This document shows, piece by piece, positions 1 to 9,292 of a stretch of 64,000 nucleotides of DNA (position 1 is the first letter of the stretch; each line of letters starts with the position of its first letter). The position numbers and the translations under genes were made by a program. Location: assembly GCA_964228145.1 (NCBI GenBank), contig CAXQZJ010000131.1, positions 3,421-67,420 of the forward strand, read 5' to 3'. Below the pieces are notes generated by a model. That model was not told where the DNA came from. It saw nothing but the letters and a program-made list of their open reading frames with translations, and made no database searches. Origin of the DNA: Pseudobowmanella sp964228145. Lineage in GTDB: Bacteria > Pseudomonadota > Gammaproteobacteria > Enterobacterales > Alteromonadaceae.

Positions 1-130
1 GAGCGCGAACCTGTGGCGGCACAGATTTGGCGCTAACTCCCACCATGGCGGCGAATAGCCCTGATACCCGCATAAAAGGCAGCAGTAAATCAGCCATTGC
101 CTGAGTGACATTTGCGGCCAGCAACTCCAT
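1..130 (-). CDS. fliR: FliR, flagellar export gate protein (5' part only)
   Basis: This is the N-terminal part of FliR, an integral membrane protein of the flagellar type III export gate; the rest lies beyond the left edge. The ATG at 130-128 opens a frame reading MELLAANVTQAMADLLLPF and then a hydrophobic stretch, which fits the first membrane helix of FliR. It was placed by conceptual translation of the edge sequence and by its position directly after fliQ, the usual order fliP-fliQ-fliR. Only about 43 residues are visible. The gene is cut by the window, so it should not be read as a truncation. Confidence 0.85.
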   Translation of the reverse strand, partial: MELLAANVTQAMADLLLPFMRVSGLFAAMVGVSAKSVPPQVRA

Positions 131-134
131 TCGT

Positions 135-404
135 CTAACCAACCACCTGAGGAATCATATCGACCATGTGGAAAGTAAAATCCATGAGTTTTTTGACCAA
201 CCAATGACCGCCCCAGCTAAGCGCCAGTAGGGTCACAATCAAACGCGGCAAAAAGTTGATGGTTTGTTCATTGATTGAAGTAGCAGCCTGAAACACCGAC
301 ACGATCAAGCCGACGAACAAACTCGGTAGTATGATCGCCGATACCAGCAAGATAACCATGCCCAGTGCATCACGTAAAACATCGACAAAGACTTCTGGAG
401 ACAT
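135..404 (-). CDS. fliQ: FliQ, flagellar export gate protein
   Basis: FliQ is a small integral membrane protein that packs with FliP and FliR to form the export gate at the base of the flagellum. The 89-residue length is typical. Two hydrophobic segments are visible at about residues 16-39 and 53-72, matching the two-helix hairpin of the family. It begins with MSPEVFVDVLRDAL, close to many gammaproteobacterial FliQ proteins. It sits between fliP and fliR with short gaps and is surely co-transcribed with them. Confidence 0.95.
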   Translation of the reverse strand: MSPEVFVDVLRDALGMVILLVSAIILPSLFVGLIVSVFQAATSINEQTINFLPRLIVTLLALSWGGHWLVKKLMDFTFHMVDMIPQVVG

Positions 405-414
405 AATTTATCCT

Positions 415-1161
415 CTATAAACCATAACTGTTGGCGAGCGTGCCAAAGATCAGGTTCCAGCCATCGACCATCACAAACAACATCAGCTTAAACGGCAGTG
501 CAACAATCATAGGTGATAGCATCATCATCCCCATTGCCATCAGCACTGAGGCGACCACCAAATCCAGGATCAGAAAAGGAATAAACAACATAAAACCAAT
601 TTGAAACGCGGTTTTAAGTTCGCTGGTGACAAACGCGGGGATCAATACATTCATAGGCACTTCGGTCGGGTCCTGAAACTGGCCGGTATAGCCGCCTATT
701 TCCACAAATGTTTCCAAGTCTTTCACCCGGGTTTGTGACAACATAAATGCCCGCAAGGGCACTTTTGCCTGCTCATAGGCCTGAACTGACGTAATCTCCT
801 CATTCAGATAAGGTTGCAACGCCTGCTCATTCACCTGCTCGAATACCGGCGCCATAATGAATAAGCTTAGGAACAAACTTATTCCAATTAGAATCTGGTT
901 AGAGGGAGATTGCTGCAGGCCAATTGCCTGCCGCAAGATAGATAGCACCACAATGATACGGGTAAATGAGGTCATCATCAGGATGAATGCCGGCAACAAG
1001 CTTAGTGCCGTCATGATCGCCAACACTTGCAAGGTCATGGTGTATTCTTGGCTGCCATCATCATTAGTGGTCACAGTGACAGCCTGAATACCTTGTTGCG
1101 CATCAGCGATTGACGGCAGCAAGCACAATAACGGCGCAAGGCGCCAAAACCACTTAGTCAT
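415..1161 (-). CDS. fliP: FliP, flagellar export gate protein
   Basis: FliP is the main subunit of the flagellar export gate. The 248-residue protein starts with a cleavable signal peptide (hydrophobic run about residues 7-20 ending in ADA), as is known for FliP. Conserved family stretches follow, including TSFTRIIVVLSILRQAIG at about residues 64-82 and a C-terminal hydrophobic region. The start overlaps the end of fliO by 8 bases, which supports translational coupling in the fliK-to-fliR operon. Confidence 0.97.
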   Translation of the reverse strand: MTKWFWRLAPLLCLLPSIADAQQGIQAVTVTTNDDGSQEYTMTLQVLAIMTALSLLPAFILMMTSFTRIIVVLSILRQAIGLQQSPSNQILIGISLFLSLFIMAPVFEQVNEQALQPYLNEEITSVQAYEQAKVPLRAFMLSQTRVKDLETFVEIGGYTGQFQDPTEVPMNVLIPAFVTSELKTAFQIGFMLFIPFLILDLVVASVLMAMGMMMLSPMIVALPFKLMLFVMVDGWNLIFGTLANSYGL

Positions 1162-1597
1162 GGCTTGTCTCCTTACGTTGCTGGAGCATTGCGGCGAATT
1201 TATTTTTCAGTTCTTTGCCCTTCTCTGCTTCGCCGGCCAATGGCGTATCCAACTTGGATAAATGACTGATATTTTGCGCTGTTATGCCCAGTAAGTGTTG
1301 TTCTTCACCTACTTGTACCACCATTAACCGCTCACGGTTGCCCAGCATCATTGATGCGACCGGTTTCAACTGCGCGCTACCAGATTGAGTGACATTAAAC
1401 CGACGCATCACAAAACCCAGTGCGAATACCAAAGCAACAACCAGGAAAAGCGACAGGAAAATTGACGCTATGGTGCCTACGGTCGCGCCAGAAGATTGAC
1501 TAAGTGCGGGAAAGGAAAACAGAGAAAGCCCGGCTGTACAAAGCCAGGCTATTGATTTAACGGAGTTTTTTGATTCTTTCGATTTGACTAATAACAT
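1154..1597 (-). CDS. fliO: FliO, flagellar export apparatus assembly protein
   Basis: FliO is a small membrane protein that helps FliP assemble. The 147-residue frame has a hydrophobic N-terminal segment (about residues 16-33) resembling a signal sequence. A membrane helix follows at about 45-63, then VMRRFN and a soluble tail. This matches the short, poorly conserved FliO family. The annotated ATG lies 41 bases inside fliN; no better start with an obvious ribosome site was seen, so the exact start is uncertain. The position between fliN and fliP is the standard one. Confidence 0.88.
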   Translation of the reverse strand: MLLVKSKESKNSVKSIAWLCTAGLSLFSFPALSQSSGATVGTIASIFLSLFLVVALVFALGFVMRRFNVTQSGSAQLKPVASMMLGNRERLMVVQVGEEQHLLGITAQNISHLSKLDTPLAGEAEKGKELKNKFAAMLQQRKETSHD

Positions 1598-1973
1598 CTG
1601 TTAAACGGATACCAAATTTATCGTTGACCACTACTACTTCTCCATGAGCAATCAACGTGCCATTTACTAACACGTCTAACGGTTCACCGGCGACCCGGTC
1701 GAGTTCCACCACAGAACCTTGATTTAATTGCAGCAGATTGCGAATACTAATATTGCTTCGCCCCACTTCCATACTGATGGTAACGGGTATATCTAAAATG
1801 GTATCCAATTTCCGCTTTTCACTGGCACTTATCTCCGCCGGTTCCTGAAGCTCATCCAATTCAGCGACCTGCACATCTTGCTCAGTCTCACTTTCGCCAC
1901 TCGCCTCAGATTCGGCCTGCTCCGCCATAGCGGCAGCCCAATCGTCCATTGAATCATCGTTTTCGTTGCTCAT
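1557..1973 (-). CDS. fliN: FliN, flagellar switch protein
   Basis: FliN is a C-ring subunit that works with FliM and FliG to set rotation direction and to dock the export ATPase complex through FliH. The 138-residue protein has an acidic, variable N-terminal part (about residues 1-60). A SpoA domain follows at about 65-138, with the conserved run ILDIPVTISMEVGRS and the DKFGIRLTDV end. It lies directly after fliM with a 40-base gap. Confidence 0.96.
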   Translation of the reverse strand: MSNENDDSMDDWAAAMAEQAESEASGESETEQDVQVAELDELQEPAEISASEKRKLDTILDIPVTISMEVGRSNISIRNLLQLNQGSVVELDRVAGEPLDVLVNGTLIAHGEVVVVNDKFGIRLTDVISQIERIKKLR

Positions 1974-2013
1974 TTTATACTCCTCTCATCGCTCGCAAGT
2001 CGATGAAATACCA

Positions 2014-3084
2014 TTAAATTAAATCGTCCAGGCCTTCTTCCAGGCCCTGGAGTTCAGCGTCGCTATCTAATCTGCGTCCACCTTTAGTTAACAATTGCAG
2101 TTCTGACTTGACTGATGCCGGACGCTTTATTTTTTCTGCGACTTGCAAGGCAATGTTGTCACGTGAACGGCCTAATTTGGTGCGGAAACTCGGCAACCCC
2201 TCCACCGACATCACAACGTGCTCCGGCATTTCTATCGGGATAATGTCACCCGCTTTAAGGTCCATCACCTCGTTAAGGGATAATTCAAATTCTAACAACT
2301 CAGCAGTGACCTCAACCTCGACATCCATGATTTCATCACGCAATGCTTTGCTCCAACGCAGATCGGTGTCTTCCTGATCGCTCTGAACACCCGCATCCAG
2401 TAACTCCCGAATCGGCTCTAACATTGAGTAAGGGAGAGCAATGTGGAAATCACCGCCTCCGCCATCGAGTTCTATATGAAATGAGCTGATCACCACCACC
2501 TCAGTCGGGTTGACGATATTTGCCATAGCCGGATTGACCTCAGAGTCAAGATACTCAAATGACACGTCCATGACCGGCGCCCATGCCTCTTTATAATCCT
2601 CGAAAATCAGTTTTAGCAGCATCTGCGTGATACGACGCTCCGTCGGGGTAAATTCACGGCCTTCAATTTTTGCGTGAAAACGTCCATCACCGCCAAAGAA
2701 ATTGTCCACCAAAATAAACACTAAGCGTGCTTCCATGGTGATAAGGCCAGTGCCCTTTAGCGGCCGGAACCTGACCATATTTAAACTAGTCGGGACAAAC
2801 AGCGTATGCACATACTCACCGAACTTAATCATCTGGATGCCGTTTATCGACACCTCAGCACTGCGGCGCATCATATTAAACAGGCTCACCCGCATGTGAC
2901 GCGCGAAACGTTCGTTGACCATTTCAAGGGTCGGCATCCGCCCCCGGACAATACGGTCTTGAGAGGAGAAATCGTACTCAATCAGTCCATCGGCGCTCTG
3001 CGCCGTTTCGACCTCTTCTTCTTCGACATCATCGACTCCGTGAAGTAGCGCGTCGATTTCATCTTGTGATAATAAGTCAGTCAC
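2014..3084 (-). CDS. fliM: FliM, flagellar motor switch protein
   Basis: FliM is the C-ring protein that receives phosphorylated CheY and transmits the signal to FliG. The N-terminal CheY-binding motif is visible as LLSQDEIDALL at residues 4-14. It is followed by the CheC-like middle domain and a C-terminal SpoA domain (about 265-340). The 356-residue length is normal. It is followed by fliN and preceded by fliL at a 11-base gap, so it is part of one operon. Confidence 0.97.
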   Translation of the reverse strand: MTDLLSQDEIDALLHGVDDVEEEEVETAQSADGLIEYDFSSQDRIVRGRMPTLEMVNERFARHMRVSLFNMMRRSAEVSINGIQMIKFGEYVHTLFVPTSLNMVRFRPLKGTGLITMEARLVFILVDNFFGGDGRFHAKIEGREFTPTERRITQMLLKLIFEDYKEAWAPVMDVSFEYLDSEVNPAMANIVNPTEVVVISSFHIELDGGGGDFHIALPYSMLEPIRELLDAGVQSDQEDTDLRWSKALRDEIMDVEVEVTAELLEFELSLNEVMDLKAGDIIPIEMPEHVVMSVEGLPSFRTKLGRSRDNIALQVAEKIKRPASVKSELQLLTKGGRRLDSDAELQGLEEGLDDLI

Positions 3085-3095
3085 TGGTGTTCTCT

Positions 3096-3620
3096 TTATT
3101 GCATCACAAAGCCGGTAAACAGGACTTTTTCAACCACTTCGTTCCCGGTAATCTCTTTCATCGTAGCTCGTACATCACGTAATGCCTGATCCCGCAACGC
3201 TACCTTTCCCGCCTCAGTCACTAAATCATCGGCGTTTGAGCTACTAAAAGCACTGAGTAAAGTGCCCTCTATCGAGGGAATATGTGCTTTCGCTCGTTCC
3301 TCGTTTTCCAAACCTCGCACCATTAACTGGACGCGTATCTCCACCATTCTTCCCCGGGGCTCTCCGGGCACGTTAAAGGTGAACGGTCTTGGCATTTGCA
3401 CATACAAGGCAGACCCCACTGAAGCTTCTGTAGGTTCAGCAGGAGCTTCGGCGGTCCCCTCTTCACCGGTGGCGGCGACGTCAGCTGCAGGCTCATCTGA
3501 GCCCATCAGGAAAAATGCAGCTGCACCACCTCCTCCAAGCAAAACCACCACGATTATGATGATAAGCATGAGTTTGCTTTTTTTCTTACCACCTTCTTCG
3601 GTTACGTCTTCATCTGCCAT
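3096..3620 (-). CDS. fliL: FliL, flagellar stator-associated protein
   Basis: FliL is a single-pass inner membrane protein that supports stator function near the basal body. The 174-residue protein has a lysine-rich start, one membrane helix at about residues 17-38, and an Ala/Glu-rich linker. The periplasmic FliL domain runs from about residue 70 and ends in VVEKVLFTGFVMQ, which is typical of the family. It lies between fliK and fliM in the usual order. Confidence 0.95.
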   Translation of the reverse strand: MADEDVTEEGGKKKSKLMLIIIIVVVLLGGGGAAAFFLMGSDEPAADVAATGEEGTAEAPAEPTEASVGSALYVQMPRPFTFNVPGEPRGRMVEIRVQLMVRGLENEERAKAHIPSIEGTLLSAFSSSNADDLVTEAGKVALRDQALRDVRATMKEITGNEVVEKVLFTGFVMQ

Positions 3621-3682
3621 CTGTTACTACCTGGTTTGTTTACTTCCCCTGCTGTAAATGTAGCAAGGATTTCACCTACTGA

Positions 3683-5533
3683 TTATACGAAATAGTCTAT
3701 CACGCCATCGGCCACTGAGCCTACGGTTACCCGTTTCGCATCATCGGCAGCTTCACCGTTTTCCTGATGCTGACCGCCATGCTCTTTATCGTTCTGAGCT
3801 AACCCTTGCTGAGCTTCACCAGACTGGCCTTGGTCATGCTTCACAAACGACTCCCCCAACGCAATACCGCGCTCAGCAAGCATCTCTTTTAGACGTTGTT
3901 GACTGTCTTGCAACAGGTCCCGAGCGGTTTGGGTTTGTACCACAAAGTTAACGCTGGCTTGTTCCCCTTGCATACTTACTTTAATCTGCATGCTGCCTAA
4001 CTCAGGCGGATCCAAGCGTATCTCAGCGGTCATCAAGCGCTGACTGACCATCATCTGCACCTGATTAGCAATGTTTTTCATGCCGTCTGGTTTTGTCAGG
4101 TTAGCCTGGTTCACATCGGCTTTGATTTGCTCCTGACTCAAACTTTGCGCCTGTTCAGCAAGTTGAGTCAAGACCATCGGTTGATTGGCTGTAACCGCAT
4201 TCACGGGTCTGCTTATCTGCTGGGCCAGTTGATTGACTGCAGCAGTCTTATCAGCTTCCACCGCAAGGGCTTCAGTTATCGCATTCAACGGGATGGTTGA
4301 CCCGGCATTATCCTGATTCAGTACCGCGCTAAATTGTTCAAGCAACTTTTCTGCAGGCATTACATCGCTTTTCAGCATCTGTTGCCAGTTTGCTAACAAG
4401 GTCTGTTGCTTGTCAGGCACCATATCGGGTCTGAGCTTTTCAATTACCTCGCTCAGCTGCGATAAATACTGGCTGTTAGTCAACATTTGTTCTGCAGAAA
4501 CTTCGTTCAATCGTACCTCAGCATTGTTCTGAGCCTGCTGCAATTGCTGGTGTAAGGCCTGTAACAACAGCTGTTTTTCCTCTTTTGGCAAACTCGCGAC
4601 ACTGTCCATTATGGTTTGCCATTGATTTTGCAGCGTTTGGTTATTACTCGCAGGTTCGCCGTCAGCTGCCTGATTAAGCTGGGCAATCAGTTGGTCAAGG
4701 TCTTCCATCGCTGCCACAGTTTGTTCACTGTGCGGCTGATTTTGTAACAGCTGCTTGAGGGCTTCACTGGTATCTGTCATCCAGTTTACCTGTGACTCCT
4801 GCGCTTGCTTACCTTGGTTGTCCAGTGCAGCAAGCCATTGTTGCAACATGGTCAGCATATCCTGCAGCAACTCTGCAGTTTCAACCTCACCTTCAGTTAC
4901 CTGTTCGTTGCCAGACTGATTCAGCAAAGCCAGTTGTGCCAATAGCTGGTCAATTTGTTGACGCTGTTGCGGATCGGCATTGTCCAAAAGGGCACGTAAC
5001 GCCTGTTGATTGACATCTGTGCTGTCACCACCGTGAATCACCTCATTCACGGTCTGTTGCATACCCGCTATGTCAGAGCCTTGTTGTTGGCTACCACTAA
5101 TAAGTGCAAGCCAGTCAATCTCATCATTGTCCAGCTCCTCTACAGCCTCAGCAATGGTTTTAACCGGCGCTCGCTCTGATTCGTCCAAATCTTTTTGTCC
5201 GCCGGTCTGCATACTGGTCTGCTCGTTTGTTGATGGAACCCCGTTATCGCTATCTTGTTTATCAGATGCCGAACCCGTTACGGCCTTAACCCTTGGTTCA
5301 GTTTCAGAGGCTTTTCTATTACTGGGTTCAGCGGAGGCCTCCGGCCCAGCACTTGCTGGGCGGGAGACATCACCTTGTTGCTGACGCAGCGAACCACCCG
5401 ATCCCGGCTGCGAATCAGCACTGTGCTTTTGCATGTAGCCGGCAAAATCTTGCTGTGATTTTGCGTTAGGTTCAGCCTCATTGTATGGCGTAGAGGCAAC
5501 CTTTGTCTGTAGAGCGGCAACAATTTGCACCAT
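3683..5533 (-). CDS. fliK: FliK, flagellar hook-length control protein
   Basis: FliK is the secreted molecular ruler that sets hook length and switches export specificity. The 616-residue protein is long, hydrophilic and Gln-rich (about residues 1-480), as expected of the low-conservation ruler part. The C-terminal Flg_hook domain is recognised by LDPPELGSMQIKVSM and the following VNFVVQTQTARDLL (roughly residues 505-545). A ribosome site GGAGAA stands before the ATG. This gene opens the fliK-to-fliR operon behind a sigma54-type promoter at 5669-5684. Confidence 0.93.
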   Translation of the reverse strand: MVQIVAALQTKVASTPYNEAEPNAKSQQDFAGYMQKHSADSQPGSGGSLRQQQGDVSRPASAGPEASAEPSNRKASETEPRVKAVTGSASDKQDSDNGVPSTNEQTSMQTGGQKDLDESERAPVKTIAEAVEELDNDEIDWLALISGSQQQGSDIAGMQQTVNEVIHGGDSTDVNQQALRALLDNADPQQRQQIDQLLAQLALLNQSGNEQVTEGEVETAELLQDMLTMLQQWLAALDNQGKQAQESQVNWMTDTSEALKQLLQNQPHSEQTVAAMEDLDQLIAQLNQAADGEPASNNQTLQNQWQTIMDSVASLPKEEKQLLLQALHQQLQQAQNNAEVRLNEVSAEQMLTNSQYLSQLSEVIEKLRPDMVPDKQQTLLANWQQMLKSDVMPAEKLLEQFSAVLNQDNAGSTIPLNAITEALAVEADKTAAVNQLAQQISRPVNAVTANQPMVLTQLAEQAQSLSQEQIKADVNQANLTKPDGMKNIANQVQMMVSQRLMTAEIRLDPPELGSMQIKVSMQGEQASVNFVVQTQTARDLLQDSQQRLKEMLAERGIALGESFVKHDQGQSGEAQQGLAQNDKEHGGQHQENGEAADDAKRVTVGSVADGVIDYFV

Positions 5534-5668
5534 CAGTTCGTTCTCCGACCACCTTAACTAAGCTATTGATAATTAATGTGGTTTTTTCGATTAAGACTTA
5601 TAAATGACCCGCGCTTGCGGAAATGTCACAGATAATTGTCAGAAAAAATCTAACCTTTGGTGTGAATT

Positions 5669-5684
5669 TGCAAAGAATGTTCCA
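5669..5684 (-). promoter_or_regulatory. Sigma54-type promoter of the fliK operon
   Basis: On the minus strand the site reads TGGAACATTCTTTGCA. It has the invariant GG and GC spaced by ten bases and is close to the consensus TGGCAC-N5-TTGC. It lies about 135 bases before the fliK start, in the only sizeable gap between fliJ and fliK. A sigma54 promoter here agrees with polar-flagellar systems in which FlrA or FlrC activates basal-body operons. The call rests on sequence alone. Confidence 0.75.
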
Positions 5685-5700
5685 GTTTTCCAACGATCAA

Positions 5701-6144
5701 CTAAAGTTGACCCCGAATGAAGCGCTGAGTGGCGATTTCATCCAGCATAGCTTGCTCAGCACGTTGCTCTTTGTACAATCGCTGCTGGGCCTTACGCTCT
5801 AAAAGTGATTCGACGGCGCGACGTTTTTTTTGTTGCTCCAACCACATTTTTCGACGCTGATCAGCGACCAGACGCGCTTTAGCTATGGCGTGCATTTGTT
5901 GTTCACACGCTTTATCAAGTTTGCTTAAAAACGCCTGATGTTGATTAAATGATTGCGCTTTGAGCCCTTGCTGACCTTTGCTTTGAATATCATTCAGGTA
6001 ACTGACACGGTAGGCCTGTAGTGAGGCGAGTTTCTGTTTTTGCTGTTGCCAATAATGTTCTGCCTGTTGCAAATGCTGTGCAGCCTGCTGCTCTTTGTCT
6101 TTTTCCCAGCGCGCGACCAGATTAAGTTGACGTTCCTGACTCAT
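5701..6144 (-). CDS. fliJ: FliJ, flagellar export chaperone/ATPase stalk
   Basis: FliJ is a cytosolic coiled-coil protein that inserts in the FliI hexamer and links it to the export gate. The 147-residue protein is almost wholly charged and Gln-rich with heptad-like helices, as expected. It begins MSQERQLNLVARWEKDKEQQ, similar to other FliJ N-termini. It follows fliI by 3 bases and is the last gene of the fliE-to-fliJ operon. No clear rho-independent terminator follows. Confidence 0.92.
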   Translation of the reverse strand: MSQERQLNLVARWEKDKEQQAAQHLQQAEHYWQQQKQKLASLQAYRVSYLNDIQSKGQQGLKAQSFNQHQAFLSKLDKACEQQMHAIAKARLVADQRRKMWLEQQKKRRAVESLLERKAQQRLYKEQRAEQAMLDEIATQRFIRGQL

Positions 6145-6147
6145 GTC

Positions 6148-7479
6148 TTAGCCCTGCCCCAGTTTTACATAGAGATTTGCCATACTCTGTAAACTCTCAT
6201 CATAGGGTGTGATGTTTTTCATACCTTGTTGCAAAAACTCGTTAATCACAGGCTCAGCCTGAATGGCTAAATCAATTCGGGGATCCGTGCCCTTGCTGTA
6301 TGCGCCGATACTAATCAGATCGCGATTCTGCTGATAATTCGAATAGACCTGACGAACTCTGCGGGCGGCCTGCATATGCTCTTCCGATACCACCATCGGC
6401 ATCACCCGCGAGATTGATGCCTCAATATCAATCGCAGGATAATGGCCCGAATCCGCCAATCTTCGCGATAATACAATGTGCCCATCCAGGATGGCCCGCG
6501 CAGCATCTGCGATTGGATCCTGCAAGTCATCACCTTCAACCAATACAGTATAAAAAGCGGTTATCGAGCCCTGACCGGGACCGCCGTTTCCAGCGCGTTC
6601 AACCAGCGCCGGTAAACGAGCAAATACGGACGGTGGGTAGCCTTTCGTGGCAGGAGGTTCACCAACAGCTAACGCAATTTCTCGCTGTGCCATTGCATAG
6701 CGCGTAAGGGAATCAATTAACAATAGAACGTTTAGTCCTTGGTCACGAAAGTACTCAGCAACGGTTACTGCCGTTTCGCACCCTTTTAGACGCATCAGAG
6801 GCGAGGTATCGGCCGGTGCAGCAACAACAACGGCTTTCTCTCGCTCTTTGTCACCCAAAATGTCGTGGATAAATTCTTTGACTTCGCGGCCACGTTCTCC
6901 AACCAGACCCACTACGACCACGTCAGCCACGGTCCCGCGAGTCATCATCCCCATAAGAACGGATTTACCTACGCCACTGCCGGCGAATAGCCCCATCCGC
7001 TGTCCCTGGCCTACGGTAATCATACTGTTGACGCTACGCACACCAACATCCAGTGGCTGATCTATCTGGCGTCGTAACAGTGGATTCATCGGCGGGCGAG
7101 TCAGCGGCACACGGTGAGAGGTTTTAATCGCCCCCTTACCATCCAGCGGATGCCCGTTCCCATCAATTACCCGCCCCAGCAGCTCCATGCCAACTGCCAA
7201 GCCTTGTTGACGATTTAATGGTTTAACCCGAGATCCCGGCACAATGCCTTTGACCGCTTCGGTCGGCATTAAGTACGTCACTTTTTCTGCAAACCCAACC
7301 ACTTCAGCTTCTATTTCACCGTCTATGGTTTGCACCAGACATTGGCTACCCACGGGTAACTGGCAGCCAACCGCTTCCAATGTCAGCCCTATCCCACGAA
7401 TAAGTTTGCCCTCAGCAACGGCATAGGGGTTTGGTACTTGCTGTTGATATTTTTCTATCCGTTCACGTAAACCTGTCAT
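6148..7479 (-). CDS. fliI: FliI, flagellar export ATPase
   Basis: FliI is the F1-beta-like ATPase of the flagellar type III export system. The 443-residue protein carries a Walker A motif GSGVGKSVL (about residues 168-176), the Walker B segment LLLIDSLTRYA, and the conserved GEPPATKGYPPSVFA region. Its start overlaps the fliH end by 4 bases, showing coupling. No oddity was seen. Confidence 0.98.
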   Translation of the reverse strand: MTGLRERIEKYQQQVPNPYAVAEGKLIRGIGLTLEAVGCQLPVGSQCLVQTIDGEIEAEVVGFAEKVTYLMPTEAVKGIVPGSRVKPLNRQQGLAVGMELLGRVIDGNGHPLDGKGAIKTSHRVPLTRPPMNPLLRRQIDQPLDVGVRSVNSMITVGQGQRMGLFAGSGVGKSVLMGMMTRGTVADVVVVGLVGERGREVKEFIHDILGDKEREKAVVVAAPADTSPLMRLKGCETAVTVAEYFRDQGLNVLLLIDSLTRYAMAQREIALAVGEPPATKGYPPSVFARLPALVERAGNGGPGQGSITAFYTVLVEGDDLQDPIADAARAILDGHIVLSRRLADSGHYPAIDIEASISRVMPMVVSEEHMQAARRVRQVYSNYQQNRDLISIGAYSKGTDPRIDLAIQAEPVINEFLQQGMKNITPYDESLQSMANLYVKLGQG

Positions 7480-8240
7480 TCGTTATTAAGGCCGTTATCG
7501 AGTAAAAATTTATCCAGGATATCGCGACAACGACGCTCGATCGACAAATCGACCGCATTGCTGTCCGTGACGACGTCGACGCCACCCCGTGCTAGCTCGC
7601 TGTCAGCGACAAATTGCCAGTGCTGTTGCTGGATATGCTGTTCAGAAAAGTGCGACTGTAAAACCTCTAGGTCATCTGGATTAACTCGGATTACATAGCT
7701 TGATTCGTTGACCGGCAACACTTGCAGGGCCTCTTGCAATGCACTCAGTAATACTTCCTGATTAATGCTAGGCTCGACCCTGACTACCGCTCTGGCCAAT
7801 GCCACAGCCAATGACACCAATTGCTGCTCAACGTCGTGATCAACTTGCGCCATCGGGCGTGCTAACTGATCGAGTATTTTAGTCAGGCTCTCGGATACCT
7901 GCTGGACGTCACTCTGTCCCTGTTGGCGGCCCTCATCCAAGCCCTGCTGCTGACCCTGTTCAAAGCCCTCTTTGTGCCCTTCCTGTAACCCTTGTTCGAG
8001 TCCCTGCTTCAAACCTTCTGCTTTGCCGTCTTTTAATCCTTCTTCCCAAGCCGCCTGACGAATAGCTTCAATCTCTTCCGCAGTGGGCATCTGGGCTTCT
8101 GGTTCATGTTCTTGCTCCGGAGGTTCATAGACCCAATTGGCTTTTTTATTCAGCGCATTGGTTTTCTCAGCCTTTTGGGACTGTTGGTCGTCCAGTGTTG
8201 GTAGTTGCCAGGTTTGCACTGGCTTGTCTTGGTTGCTCAT
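7476..8240 (-). CDS. fliH: FliH, negative regulator and anchor of FliI
   Basis: FliH binds FliI and connects it to FliN in the C-ring. The 254-residue protein shows the hallmark run of GxxxG-type repeats at about residues 68-115 (for example EGLKQGLEQGLQEGHKEG). A C-terminal V-type ATPase E-subunit-like domain follows, with LAVALARAVVR and ELARGGVDVVTD. It lies between fliG and fliI and overlaps fliI by 4 bases. Confidence 0.96.
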   Translation of the reverse strand: MSNQDKPVQTWQLPTLDDQQSQKAEKTNALNKKANWVYEPPEQEHEPEAQMPTAEEIEAIRQAAWEEGLKDGKAEGLKQGLEQGLQEGHKEGFEQGQQQGLDEGRQQGQSDVQQVSESLTKILDQLARPMAQVDHDVEQQLVSLAVALARAVVRVEPSINQEVLLSALQEALQVLPVNESSYVIRVNPDDLEVLQSHFSEQHIQQQHWQFVADSELARGGVDVVTDSNAVDLSIERRCRDILDKFLLDNGLNNE

Positions 8241-8246
8241 ACACGA

Positions 8247-9281
8247 TTAAACGAAGTCGTCTCCGCCACCGCCACCGAGCATGATCTCACCGGAGTCAGC
8301 CAAGCGACGCGCCACTGCCAGAATTTCTTTTTGTGCTGCTTCCACATCACTTACACGCACAGGCCCCATGGCTTCCAAATCATCAAGCAACATTTCGGCC
8401 GCACGCTTAGACATGTTTTTGGTGATCTTATCCCGGAGTGCATCATTCGCGCCTTTGACAGCTTTGAGTAACGCTTCTTGCTGTACTTCCCGAAGAATTG
8501 CCTGCATCGCTCTGTCATCCACGTCAGCAAGGTTATCGAATACAAACATCAGATCCTGAATCTGCTGAGACATTTCCTCATCTTGTTCGCGGATTGAGTC
8601 CATTAACTGACCTTCAATACTGGTATCCAGGTAGTTCATGATTTCGGCTGCCGATTTCAAACCACCCATCTTGGCTGCCTGAGCGCCAGCCTGACCAGCA
8701 AACTGTTTCTCCATTATCTCATTCAGCTCTTGCAAGGCGGCGGGCTGCACTTCCTCGAGATTGGCAATTCTCATCATTAAATCCAAACGCACTTTTTCAG
8801 GGAATTGAGCGACAATTTCCGCTGATTGCTCTGGCTCAAGGTATGACAACACGATGGTCTGAATCTGCGGGTGCTCGTTACGAATGATGCTGGCCACCTG
8901 TTTAGAATCCATCCATTTGAGTGATTCCAATCCTTTGGCCTGCCCCCCTGATAGAATCTGATCAATCAGATTGGCGGCTTTGTCCTCACCCAGGGCGGCA
9001 GTCAGTGCCTTCTTAACAAAGTCTTGGCTCTGGAATCCGATGGTGCTGTAGTTCTGAATCTCTTCAATAAAGTGCTTGTGAACCGCAGTAATTTTTGTCT
9101 GGGTCATGTCCTCTATTCGGGCCATAGCGGTACCGAGTTTTTGTACCTGCTTTGGCTCCAGATGCCGCAGTATCTGAGCTGCATCGTCTTCCGACAAACT
9201 CAGCAATAAGATGGCCGCTTTATCCACGCCTTCCAGTTTGGTTACATCGTAACCTTCTTCTTGTTGTTGTTCTTCAGCCAT
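8247..9281 (-). CDS. fliG: FliG, flagellar motor switch protein
   Basis: FliG is the C-ring protein that generates torque against the stators. The 344-residue protein has the three expected domains. The start holds KLEGVDKAAILLLSL, the middle has the EHPQ motif (NEHPQIQTIVLSYL), and the C-terminal torque helix region contains DLMFVFDNLADVDDRA. It overlaps nothing and is spaced by 6-11 bases from fliH and fliF in the standard order. Confidence 0.98.
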   Translation of the reverse strand: MAEEQQQEEGYDVTKLEGVDKAAILLLSLSEDDAAQILRHLEPKQVQKLGTAMARIEDMTQTKITAVHKHFIEEIQNYSTIGFQSQDFVKKALTAALGEDKAANLIDQILSGGQAKGLESLKWMDSKQVASIIRNEHPQIQTIVLSYLEPEQSAEIVAQFPEKVRLDLMMRIANLEEVQPAALQELNEIMEKQFAGQAGAQAAKMGGLKSAAEIMNYLDTSIEGQLMDSIREQDEEMSQQIQDLMFVFDNLADVDDRAMQAILREVQQEALLKAVKGANDALRDKITKNMSKRAAEMLLDDLEAMGPVRVSDVEAAQKEILAVARRLADSGEIMLGGGGGDDFV

Positions 9282-9292
9282 GTGATTTGCTC

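Noticed and set aside
5070..5384. Plus-strand frame of 104 codons within fliK
   Set aside because: Low-complexity Ser-rich shadow of the Gln/Ser-rich fliK gene.
5697..5710. Palindrome TCAACT-AA-AGTTGA at the fliJ stop as a terminator
   Set aside because: It is short, AT-rich and lacks a T run.
7900..8050. Tandem repeat DNA or CRISPR-like array in fliH
   Set aside because: The repetition is the GxxxG coding pattern typical of FliH, not spacer-repeat structure.
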